Source of the DNA: Lateolabrax maculatus
Taxonomy: Eukaryota > Chordata > Actinopteri > Acropomatiformes > Lateolabracidae
Reading direction: 5' to 3'
DNA: 64,000 nucleotides
Assembly (NCBI GenBank): GCA_031216445.1
Contig: CM062214.1
Span: 11,773,501-11,837,500, forward strand
The notes below the pieces were generated by a model. It worked only from the letters and a program-made list of their open reading frames with translations. It was not told the origin of the DNA and ran no database searches. The position numbers and the translations under genes were made by a program. How positions within the stretch are numbered: position 1 is the stretch's first letter; each line of letters begins with the position of its first letter. Shown here piece after piece: positions 37,801 to 50,800 of this stretch.

Positions 37801-40800
37801 AGCTAGAAAAAGACAAACTACACAATAAGTGGTTTAAATGCCACAGCGTGCCTAGCTGCAATTCTGATAACACTTGGATATCAAATTAAAGCTTAATCAT
37901 GCAAGTTGTCTGAGACACTGGAGGCAGCACTTGGCTGCAAATGTGACCTGGGGCAAAAGTCGATGCTGATGCTAAATAACAACAAATAAAAAAGGCAGAG
38001 GCTGACCTTGGGTTTTATTCTTAGCTGAGCACAAAGGAAGTTTCTTCCAGAAAATGATGGCACAGTTTTGGAGCTGATGCAGACGTGAGTCACTTGTAAG
38101 GTCAAATTCAGCACATGCAGCATATTTTGAATGCAGTGTATCCATAGATCAATAGTGCTGGTTTCCCAGGGCTTGGTGAAGAGTTGTGTGTATCTGTGAT
38201 CTTTATATTTGGACAGAATACATTTTTAAGGTAAGAAAAAAAAAAAAGTTCAACCCCGAACAATAAGACAGTAACGTGAAAATGTTATGGTTTGTTCTAG
38301 GCAGAAGTCAGAGTTAGAGGGCCGGCAGGGCAGTGACGTCAGACCCAGGGTCACAGGACTGACATGACCCTGGATCTGACCACTTCTCTGCCCCCGGTTA
38401 GTAATGATGTCAGTCTCTGGATACACATCAAAGGTGTGCAGCTGAGCCATGCGGCTAACCACCTTGGCCTCTAGCGACTCTGACTCTGTTATGTCTGTTA
38501 TGATGCCTGTGTCACTGCTATTTTCATTTCTACGGCTTCTTGACATGCATGTTGAGGAGTACATTTAGGAGCTCAACATCTGGAATGGAAAAAGGCAGAT
38601 ACCACTTACATAAGACCAAAAAAAGCCCACGCAAAAATCTGCACACTGAGTTGCAGCATAGAAGGGGAAAAAAACATTTGTGATCTGCTGTTAAATTGTG
38701 TTTCTATGGCTTGGTGCCAGCATGTTTCTACACACACACACACACAGGCCCAATACTAGTTATGTGTGCACCGGGGAAATATGTAGACACTATTACACAT
38801 ACTAAAACACATTATTATCAGACAGATTGGATGGAAAGGGCACTAGACAGCCATGAGGCACAATAAAGAAGCAACTTTGTTATTAGATGAATTTCTTCCT
38901 TGTTACAGCACCACTCTGACAATTGTCAACACTTCCAGTATGTGATTAAATACACATTAGCCAGGGGCACACAGCACAACCACAGTCTTGGGTTAAATTA
39001 CAGGTCTGGGGGACAGAACATATTCAAATACATTTCCTCAGTGCCCTTGTTTGGAAAACACTTATACCCAATACAGAATTGTGTCCAAGAAATGATATGG
39101 CTTTTGATGTGCTTAAAGCTCAAACACTGAAGGGCCAAGTCTTGCATGTACTATTGCTTTGACAAACACTTGCTTGCAGGCTTACTCCTGTATATGTGCA
39201 CTTCCACACCTGCTCAGACCGTCCTAAACTGCTTTAAAAACCCACATGAAATTGTTACCGACCAGTCTGTAGTTACCTGCAGCTGTTGACCTGGAAGCCT
39301 TACAGATGTGTTTTTACAAGGCAGTAAGCTTATCGCTAACATGAATAAATTGAAATTTCCGGGCCACAGGCCAAAGCAAAGTTATGTAAAAATGAACTCC
39401 AGTGTTGTAAATCGGTAAACACCTATTAAGGACAGGGGATAGCCATCCCAAAAAAATAAAGATACATTCCAGCATGCATCCAGCACCGGGGGAGAAACCT
39501 TGGAGTCACGCTTCACAGAAAAACATAACAGTCTTATCAACAGTTGCTGGAGGTCAGCAAACTGAATCCGTTCACAGTGAATAAACATTGAAAACGCTGT
39601 TGCCTGCGTATTTTTGTCTCAAGGAGGAGCATTAAGAAAACAGCTTGTGGAAATCTGGGAACTAATCCTATCAAAAGTGCATGCGCTTTCATGTCACAGA
39701 CTGTCTGAGGTGGGACAGGAGATGAATTTCAAGCCCCAGTTATACAAACAAAGTCACATCTATTCTATTCTACTGTAAAACAGGGTCTTCTCTAAGTGTA
39801 CTGAGGGCAGCTCCAGCCACAGGATGTCATTTCTCTATCTAAGGACAAGACACACAGCTGCAATCCATGTAATGACATTACCAGGCCACCTCATAAAGTC
39901 TTTTGACCCTTTCATGTTTATGTCCTATAAATCAGGTTTCACGGCCTCTCTGGCCAGCAGCGTTTACAAACCTCAGAGAGGAAGCAGAGAAGCTATCCCA
40001 TAAGTAGAAGAGATGGTGTCAGCGCCTCTCAATCCCCATGTGGCAGACGTCACACCTTTTAAAAACTGTTTTCATCCAACACTGTTATTCATTGTAAGGC
40101 AGCTAATGGTAGCGGTTAATAAACTAAATTGTAAATTTTGCCAGTAACAATGTCGACCATGGCGTTAGTCTATCCTTTCTTGTTACCCAGCTTCCAACTT
40201 GTGTATTTTGGGTCATATTGCATCATACCAACAGTCATAGTTGTTGGAAATGTAGTTGCTTCCAACAGCTCTTTTACCTGGGAGTTCCAGATTAAAGCAG
40301 CATGAGGCTAGAGGCTTGAGGCATAATGGCGCCAGGTTTTTACAAGGAAGAAGAATGTGTGGAATAAAAAATAAAATAAAAATAACAATATCCCTAGTTC
40401 TGCTGTATCAATTTTGATCTTCATCATAAATCTGTCAATTACAGGAGTGCAATACTAAATCAGCATGGAGCATTCTTTTAAAAGCATGGGCTGGACTTTT
40501 TAATGTATTTTAAATTGATTTTACCAAATATATTAAGGGGAATAACAATTTTAAGCAATACTGTGGTACAGGTACAGGTTTTTACTTGCTGTACCATTGT
40601 CATAATGCGTATTTGTGCTTGACTTACAGTACAGTGTGTAATCCCACTCTTTGCATAGTGTCCTCTTCTTGTCTCAACAGACATCTCTTTAAACATCCAG
40701 GCCATGCCCATGCCATGGATGTTTGTGGTCCTCACAGTTCCACAGAAATGACAATCTGATCTGAAACTATGAGCTTTTTTTTTTTTTTCTCAGGGAGGCA

Positions 40801-43800
40801 GACTGAGCAAAACAAAAGAAGACAATGCAAGAACAAAACTTTGGGGTTTAAAGTTTACATTGCTTTTTACCACAAGAAACCATTACTGGCTGGTTAGTGT
40901 GACAGCATGGGCATTGTGTAAGAGACTTGCATATACAGGCGTGACATTAAGTCATCGTCATGAGATCTATCACACACCATGACACCAAAAGTCGAGCCCA
41001 TATTATCGAAACAATAAATGAACCTCGGAACAGCAAGGAATCATGACACAGCCTGCAACAACTGCAACAGCCTTATGAAGCACAAACTCTGTCCTTAAAC
41101 CCTCGTTAAAGTTGACCTCGTGGCATTGCACAACATACTTTCTGTTTGATTAATGTCAGTGTGTATGTGATACCTCACTGTGTCTTCTAGGAGAACGAGC
41201 TGAGGAGAAGGCCAGATTTTGCTGGACTGAGATACAATTTATGATATCATTAATGTGGAAGGGCAGCGGGGACGACTCACAGCATTCCAAGACATCTGCG
41301 CTTCTCCTGTCTAGTTGACCGTCTGCAAACAACCACTAAGAGATTTATCAACTGCGGCCGTTGCTTTTCTGTGTCAGTGCCTTTGTGTTGTCTCATTTAA
41401 AAAACAGACCGATCTTGTGTGTGACTACTGCTTTATGAATTAAACCGGTATCTAACTGTAGCTGTGTGTTTTTAGGTGGCACAGTATCAGGAAGAATAAA
41501 TGCTGGGAGTCTAGAATTGAGGGCAGAGAAGTTATTATGATTGCAAGTCTGGGAGGAGGGCACGTACAAAATGCTGCACCGACATTGTGCCAAGTTTAAA
41601 GTGCAGCTTCTGTTAGTTCTCCATCCACATCTGCCACAAGACAATTTCCACTTGTCTATTTCAGCTTTTAAATCCCCTGTTACATAATCATAACCACTCA
41701 GGCTCAAAGGCCCTTGAATCACTGGTTTCCAATCCAATTAAACATTGCATTTATTGGGTAAAAACTTTACAAAGAATATGGTCGGCATTTACACTCATTA
41801 CAGGTTCATGAAGCACTTTCTGATTAATGATTTGATTCTGTTTTCCATGACAGTGAATTTATCATTGTGGCATGTTGCCTGAGGTAATATAGTACGAAAA
41901 CACACAGAGGAGGTAAACTACTGAGGAACTTGAGGTCACCTAAAAAGGAGCTTGCAACCATATCACATTGGAAATAACCAGAGAGCCAGTGCAGAGCAGC
42001 AGCTAAACACTGGGCTCACCACAATTCTTCCACTGCTGCTGACCATTTACTGCTCTTGTTTACCCACAAGGCCACGCATTGCATTTGTCATATTTTCTCC
42101 ATGTTTTTCTCATCTTTCCCTCTATTTTTGTACAGGTATGAAATGGTGGTTACATAAACAAAGGTTTCCTGCTTGCTTTGTTTCTGTGATTTTGCTGAGT
42201 CGCTGACCCTGACGTATTGTCTTGTGCAGATTACAGGTATTTGTACAACCACTGCCCAGGCCCAGAATGGAACGTTATGTGCAGAGGCTGCTGCGAGTAT
42301 GATGTGATCCGCTGTAAATGCCCCCTACAGGGGACTCCAGTGGGCTACGCGGTGCCCTGCTGCCGCAACGCCATCAATGAGTGTGACCCCTGCATCATCC
42401 ATCCAGGTAGAATCTCTACAAATATTCCCATTTGAATGAGTGCTTCGATTCAATTAGATGTCGCAAACCTTGAATGGAATAAAAAGTTGGCAGAACTGAG
42501 CGTTCTCCTTATAATGAGATACAATTAGCTGTCCATCAACTGCAGAGCTGTTTTTATTGTAGCATTACAAACAGTATGAGTGAAAGCCAGAAAATAACTT
42601 CTGTGTGCGTGTGAGATCTAATTTGTTTCAAGGCCAACTTCACGTTGGCTCCTTCTCTAGACTTAAAGGCGGAACCCTCTTAAATGAGCGCATAAGTCAG
42701 TGATCACACTTGGAAGTTTAATTTGTGAATGAAATGGATGTAAACCTGTGTGTGCCTGTACTCAGAGATGAGGATCAGATGATGAGATCATTGTTTGTGT
42801 AGGAAGAAAGTATATACGGGAGAATGTGATCACCTGCGGATGTCTGCACACATGTGCTGCAGCTCACGCATCCAGCCTTCATGCCATCTGCCTATAGAAA
42901 TATGTCATGCCTTTTTTTTCACAGCTTGAATGTACTCGTGTTTTCCTTTTAATGGGGGAAAAACTGCTGTCCAGAATTTATGGATATCTGTACATCACCT
43001 TTTACTGCAAAACACTTAAAATGGTCCAAGCCCTGTGTACAAACATCAATCATCATGTGTACTTCCCCAGTCCATTTGTTGTTAAAATTCATACCTCTAC
43101 TCGGTCGGTTGTTGCTCCTCAGCCCCCACCCATGGACGGAGCAGTCTCTTAAGTAAAAATCCATCCTCCCAGGAAGCCATATGAGGGGGTTTTCTCCACA
43201 TTTCTATTTCAGGAACCAGCAATATGTTTGTATATTCTGTTGCAGTGAAAGATGAGCTTAATGAGTTTAACAGAGTTGATTTAAAAGAAAGACGACAGGG
43301 GTCTGCTGAAGGTGGGTTACACGGCTGTTTGGGGAAAGTGCTCCCAGTTCTGACAAACAACAGCTCTTTTGAGAGACTTCATGTAAATTGCTTGTATCCT
43401 TTGTATTCTGGCATGACTCCTGCCTTACTGTAATTTTGCTTCTCGATCTCTTTCGTTCAGGTTGCAGCATATTTGAGAACTGTAAGCGCTGTAACAATGG
43501 AACATGGGGCCCCAGGGACGATTTCTTCATTAGTGGCCAATACTGTGCTGAGTGTCGGCCTGGCTGGTCTGGTGGAGATTGCATGAGTAAGTCTCTTCAG
43601 TCTCCCAATTAGCCGATCCTGCATGGTTTTACTATAAATTGCTTCTTTTTTTTTTTTTAAAGTGAAATGAATACCATGTAATATAAGTTTTTCCTTCCCT
43701 GCTTATTTACCTTCATCTGGGATAACTGTGCCAGCTTGGAAAGCTGCCAAATGCCCAGGAGGTTTTCCATGAGGAGCTGAATGACAAGTCAGGTCAACAT

Positions 43801-46800
43801 TCAGGAATCCTATAAAACAATTTAATATGTAACATTTGGACGCGACTGTAGTTTTCTCAATATGCAAATATTTTGCCAAGGGGCACAACAAGCATACAAT
43901 TTAATTAAAAGCAGAATCTGGAAAGGCTGCTGAATGCCTTTGTGCCCCGTGCATATTGTGTTTGTGCTTCTTTATGTTGTTGAGCACAACATAGGGCTTT
44001 TAGGAAAGTCAAATGTAATTGCTTTTGGTTTGAATGGTTAACCAGAGCAGCTGAATATAGAGCAACCAAAATAATAATTAAGCTGTAATTAACAACCACT
44101 GAGTTTAAATAGCACTCCAGTTTCTGCACAACTTTCCAAAATGGGATTATTTCGTTTTTCAGAGTGTGGGGGAGTGATCCGTAAACGGCAGGGCCACCTG
44201 GTGCTGGAGAGTTACCCCAACAATGCTCGCTGTGAGTGGACCATACAGGTGGACCGTCCCTTTACCATAGAACTCAGGTGAGACCATTAACGTTCTGCTT
44301 CTTCAGAGCACGTTTTTGAGGTTACACCAGGAAAGTTAGTGATAATATTTACCGATAGTAGTTTATTTTTATTTTATTCATCACAAAGCATTATGGGTGA
44401 AACCGCAGGATAGACTGTTTGTCTTCTCCATCAGCTGCACTTTCAAACCAAGCTTAGAAGCTGCAGCCATGTTAACAGGTCTGTGACTTTGCCATGCTAC
44501 TGTGCTCACGATGACAATGCCAACATGCTGATGTTCAGCAGCTATAATGTTTTCCATGTTCACAGTCATAGTTTAAGGTTTTAGCATGCTAACATTAGGA
44601 CTAAACACAAATTAAAACACAAATCATAAGATTTCAGGTATTTTGTCATAAACCAAAGAATTGGACAACACACATATCTGAAGAATTTCATAGCAATCCA
44701 ATAGTAGTTGAGATATTTCAGTCTAGACCAAAGTGGTGGTCAAACAGAAAGTAAAAGTAAAACCAACATTTCCAGTCATAGGGTCACGTCCTCACTGTGG
44801 CTAAAAATGACATTAAAACATTCAACAGCAAAGTGTCTTCTCAGAATCAGTGAATATTGCACATTTTTATGTCAATAAAGTTAAAATAGCCACATTTTCA
44901 TCTGAAGCATCAGTTTTTGGGAACTTCATTGTCCATCTGTGATAGTCATTAATGGCTGGCCTGCTTAAGTCCAATTTCCACTCAGTTCAGATATTTCTGC
45001 AAGATGTATGTCATGGATGGATGGCAAGTATACAGCAAAGTTTGGAAACCACAACACCCCTTTTTTCAGGAAAGTTATTACTTTTCAGTCCTGTGTTTTT
45101 TCATTTCTGTCATTTTCTCCTTTAGGCATACAGCATTTTACAGGCGAGCATTTATGCAAGGTTTTAGCTGAACAAAAGCTCCATACAGTTAGATACAGTC
45201 AGTGGTGGTGTATTGTATGCATAAAAGACATTTAATGATTCCAAGTATTTTTTCTGCTGTGTATTATAGCTTTGCATTCAACTGAACAACCGTGACCTGT
45301 GACATACATAGATTACTTGGCTGAATCCATTCTGTGACGCCAAACCTCAATTTAGAGATGACTAATATTTTTATTTCCTTTGTGAAATAAATTCAGCAAA
45401 ACCCCTAAATGAAAAAGATCTGCTGTGCTCAGAGATAGACTAATGGAAAGTTATATGTCTGTGCCTGAGTGACTGGGGAATTACTGGCAGGGGTTTCCTG
45501 TATTTCTCTGCCTTTAACTACTGTGGCTCGCAGTAAGCTCACATCACAAGCAATACACAGTATTTCCTGAATTACACCTGGCATTAATTGTTGGGAGCTG
45601 CTGCAGGCTAACATTTAGCATTATTAGATACTGTATCTCGTTAGTCTAAGCCTCCGTGACCCAAGGGTCTGTGATAAAGGGTAAAATTAGAGGATCTGGG
45701 AGTGTGCCAGTGTCTTGTATAAAGTTCATCAATCCTTCGTGTCCGTTCCAATGTAAGGCCAAGGAGATTACATTTGAAATGGACAGGAAGGAAAAAGGAG
45801 ACTCTTTTGTGTTTTTCCTAATCCAGCTGGCAGTCCTCTCAATGTCACACTCCAACTGCAACTGAATCAAACAGCTCATGAATTGAAGGTTTATGCAAAT
45901 TTCTCCTAACAATGTGTGAAATGTACAGTAATTATCCTGTCAAATTCCCCTTTAAACAGGCCCTAAAGCCACTCCTTATGGGTGCCCTGACTGTATTAAA
46001 TAATGTTTTGGAAACGTTTACACATTACCTTGGAGTTTCACACCAGTAATCACCAGTCGTACTACTTGTTTTTGAAATAATGTTGTGGAATCAACGTGTT
46101 AATTTAGCATTCATGGATATATTTTATAGACCTTTGAACAGCCGCTGCTCTGAAATAACAAGATGCTTATTTCGACTGGGATGGGTAATGTTGTTTATCA
46201 GCAGTACTTATTGCCAATTACATACATGTTATGGCATTTCAGTGTGCACTTAAAACTGTTTAATGGGCACATAATGATTGTTAACGATACTTTATCTGAA
46301 AAAAATCTTAAGATGTCTCCAAAGCCCGCAGAAGCCACAAAGCCAAACATAGGCACGTGTGTTTGGTTTCTTTCTGTTATTGTTGCTGCCAAGTGTCAGT
46401 AATTATTGTGCTTTATCTCAAATATTTTATCTTAGCTCATATAATATTGGCACAAAGTTGGTGCATACAGTAGTAATGTGGTCTTACTTGCCTACACCTA
46501 TCTTAGTCATGATCTTTAATCTTTACTGCTGCGAACAATTTAGGTCCCACTAATCTTTGTTACATTTAAAAAAACTGAAACAAAACAACATAAAAGGGAA
46601 ATCTAAATGTTTAACTGCTGAAGTACCTGGTAAAAATGAGGGACATTTCACACACCATTAAGAGCGATAAGCCATGTAGTAGTGGAGCAAATCACCTTCA
46701 GCAGCTATTAATGTTTTCAGTAGCTATCATTACTGTTCATTACTTGTTTACTGGCTGAAGATTTTAAATCGTCAGTGCCATGATGCCAGCTGGAGTGGCA

Positions 46801-47849
46801 CTGCCGGGAAACACGACTACTATAATCCAGGAAAACATGAGCATAGCAGAAGCACAACAGAAACTTCTAAACTAATAAAATCTGTCAATTTGCTTCATGT
46901 CACCATCATATCCATTCCAGTTTCAAGGTTGCGTTACAGTAAAATACAGTAAAAACTATTAACATTGTAAAATTATTTACAATGTTAATAGTTTAGTGTG
47001 TAACATTTTATTTTTAAAATGTACTTTTAACTGTCTTACAGTATTACATTTATTTGTCAGACACTTACTACTTCTTGTTTTTTTCCCCTTTTTTGTTAAT
47101 ACTCATCCTCTGACTAACAGGTTCATGATGCTGAGTCTGGAGTTTCAACCTTCTTGTCGTTATGACTACGTGGAGGTCCGAGATGGTGACAGCATCAACT
47201 CACGTGTTATCGGTCGATTCTGTGGGAACAGCAGACCTGCCCCGGTTCAGAGCTCTGGCAACAGTCTGCACATACTCTTTGTGTCTGATGGTTACAAGAA
47301 TTTTGATGGATTCTTTGCCACTTTCCAGGAGAGCTCAGGCAGGTCCAGTGCCATTTAACAACAACCAAACTACTGCTGCAACTACTATTTATATTTATTT
47401 ACTACTAATAATTTACTTACTGCTTTTGAGGACCACTGGTGACATAATGCATTTCCTACTACAAATCTTAGCCCCTGACCCTAACCATAGCCTAAGGGTA
47501 ATTTTAACCATAAACACAAAACCAAGTCCTATTCCAATAACAATGCACAACAAGAGTGTGTCCTTGCTTTACACACAGTAAATAAAAGTAATTTGCAAAG
47601 AAATTAAATAAAATAAACAGAGAGGCTCTTTAGAATTATGGGGCACAACAAATGCAAACAAGGGAGACGTTTCCAAGGCACCCAGAGTCCAGTGTGTAAT
47701 AAAAAGCCTTTAACAGTGCATGACTGACACCTACAAGTTTCGGCAAAAGCTTTCGTCGAGGTGTTAAGCTTGAACCCGTTGAAAAAGCGAGGGTGGACCA
47801 AAATGTCTTCACTTTCCAGAAATGTCCTCATTCAAAACTTATAAGCATG

Positions 47850-47881
<32 letters not shown>

Positions 47882-50800
47882 GACGTGTAAGTTACCAGCA
47901 GCTAAGCCAGATCTAGTAAAAGTAAACAGAGCCTCTCTGTGTAGAAATGCCAGCACACATTTAGGAATGGAAAGCAGAAATGACATTTAAATGGTGCCAG
48001 CTTTGCCATAAATTATGAATCCTTCAATGTAACCCGGTGTGGACAGCCATTCCTTTTAGCACATAGGTCATATCGGTCATTATACTGCTAATAAATACAA
48101 CTTTTCTTCTTGTCTCCTAATATCGCACACTTGTATGTTTACAGCCTGCAGCTCCTCTCCATGCCTGCATGATGGGACTTGTATCCTGGACAGTTCTTAC
48201 ACTTACCACTGTGCCTGTCTGGCTGGCTACACAGGCAAGAGGTGTGAAAATGGTGAGTCTGTAACATAACTGAAGCCTCTACAGTATGATCATGTTTGAA
48301 AAATGCTGATATTTAATGTTTTGGGGAGAAAAATGGAGGTGAGGAAAGAAACAATGCCTGCAGGTTCTAATCACAGGGAAGAAAAAAACAGTCTGTACGG
48401 CGTACTGTAAGGATGACTTGAATTTTCCACCTCTGAGGAATCTGAAAGACATATCTCACCGTATTGACGCTTACGAAATCTCGGAATTATTTTAGTAATT
48501 TTCATCAGAAATCAGACGCACCTCGTTACAACAAAGTTAGTGAGAATTTAGCTTGCCGCTGTTGTTGCCGCCCAGGGGCAGGCGGTGATTCACTGTCACA
48601 AGGGAGAGGTCTGTGGTTTGGACTAGGTTCAGGCCAGCTGCCTTCTCTGTTTGTGCAGTCCCAACTATGGTTTTGGTCAGTCAGCTTTTCAAGAACTATA
48701 AACTAAGTTTGATCAGTCAGATGAGCTGCAGCAATCGAACAAATATGTTTTTCATGGAATTAAGCAAGGTTGAACCAACTAATGTATGAACTCATGCTAC
48801 TGTGGTAAGATAAATAAGGTGAGTGGCAGAGGAACTGAGGAAAGAAATTAAAGGGGGAAAATGCTCCAACAAAATATATGGCGGATCAAGAATGAAGTCA
48901 TTTTGCACCAACACACTGGCAGGGCTCCATTTTGTCACATGGCCTGCTGCTCAATCAGGGTGTGGTTGGCCTACAAGGTCTTTTATTTATGGGTGTCTGG
49001 ACCCTAACTTGTGTTTTTTATGTCCTATACACCTCCCTTAAGATCCTGCAAAAACAGACTTCCTGATACCCACTCACTTTTTTCTTGCGGTGTCATTTTC
49101 AGGGCTAAATTTGAGTCTATAAAACTAATGGTGAAACAATTGTACTCTGTAACACAAGCCAGCTTTTCTATTGGAGGAGACACTCGTAAAAAAAAAAAGG
49201 CTGGGGTTTCATTCCACATAGTGTGCATTCATCTGTATTCCCACGAGGAATCCTCAGCTGTTAATCTTAATGGAAGAGAGCTGAAATAACGTTAATGTCT
49301 GACATTTAGTAAAGGGAAATGTAGTCTGCATTTTTTTGCCCTTGAGTCAGATGGAGAATTTTAAGTATGAATCTGACATCAGCCGTATTTTATGTCTACA
49401 ATAATCGACCTGTCATCTTTTGTAAGCCTGAGCTAAAACTCATTCTGTATGAGAGAATCTTGACACGTTAGTGTATAAACTCAAGATAGGAAATAATTTC
49501 TCCCTTTCTTTCTTTCCACTCCCTGGTAACAGTTAAATCTATTCTTGAGTCTAATCTGTTTTGGATTGCTGTGTTCAACATAGTTTCCAAGGAATTAAGG
49601 AAAGGAATGATGATTTACTAACAGGATGTGTCGTTATGCATAGTGTGTTAGCATTCTACCCTTATAACCCCCGACTCATCTTATTATGTCTGACATGGAG
49701 ATGGATCATTTAAGCACAATACAACAAAACCTACAGCACATCAGGGTGCTTGAACTTTTTTAAAAACCTATTCAAACAAGGTCAACTACAGTTTACTTTT
49801 CCACTTTTGGTTGGACAACTGCATTCTCCATCCCCTAAGGGAAGGTTGAAAATGCCGTAAGGCAAAAACACCCAGATTATATGCAGGATTTCTTGGTTTG
49901 GAGTTATAAAAACCACAGACACATGGATCTGACCCAACTTAAAGTCAACAACATGGAAAACCTCCTGTGGAATCTTCGCACAAAGAGGGCTGTAATGGTA
50001 TGACAACCTCAGTGTGAACATGTGTTTGAGTTTTTGTGAACTAAGTTGTGGGTGGCACAATCCTGTACCACAACTGTTGTGTGCACATTTGCAGTTTGCC
50101 TTTCAAGATAGAAATAAATACTATATTCACAAAGAAACACCCATCACACAATGCTAAAGATATTTTCCTCAATTATGACATGGATACCTTTATTTTGTAG
50201 TAGGTTGTCACACAACACTTACACACAGTATCCCACCACCACATTACCAATCTCTACTACCCCACTTCATAAAATCCACATTTACAACACTGGAAAATTG
50301 AACAGTTTGAGTAAAGCTCTTTTATTGCATCTATTTCTTCCTCATTTACAAGCCATATGTTTAAGTTTTGTTGTGAACTGTTCACACTTCACCAATGGGT
50401 GAAATGATTCATTAATGAGCCTCTAAGGTAGCAGACTATGCTTTTAAAGCTCTGGACATTTTTAAATTAAGAGTAATGACTCTGAGAGCTGAGATTTTGG
50501 TTCGTGGGCTACCTGTCTGACCTATAAACACCAGAAGGCATCAAACTCAGTGAAGGTCTGTTTGTGTGGTCTTTTACAGCCAGGAGCTGCAATAAACTGA
50601 TGTTTGAGGAATTCTAGATGCCTCCTGAATCCTCTTAACATCTTCATTTTGATGATCCAGCATTCAGGAAATAAGAGATGTGTTCATGAATAAAATGTGC
50701 ATGCCTGTATTTCCACTCAGTGGTGGGATGCCACAGGCCTCCAGTGCCCACCCATGGATCCACAGAGGGTTTGTTTCATCACTCGGGGGCGCGCATCACT

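Larger units (their letters stand above)
34801..42229 (+). other. pamr1 intron 1 (7.4 kb)
   Basis: GT-AG. Contains the CAAAAA tract, a GT tract, and the disrupted foldback element with its LINE remnant. The rest (37571-42229) shows nothing I recognise. Confidence 0.8.

Noticed and set aside
47339..47346. GT donor at 47343 as the end of pamr1 exon 5
   Set aside because: It would add four bases, shift the frame and stop within exon 6, breaking a CUB-EGF junction conserved with human.
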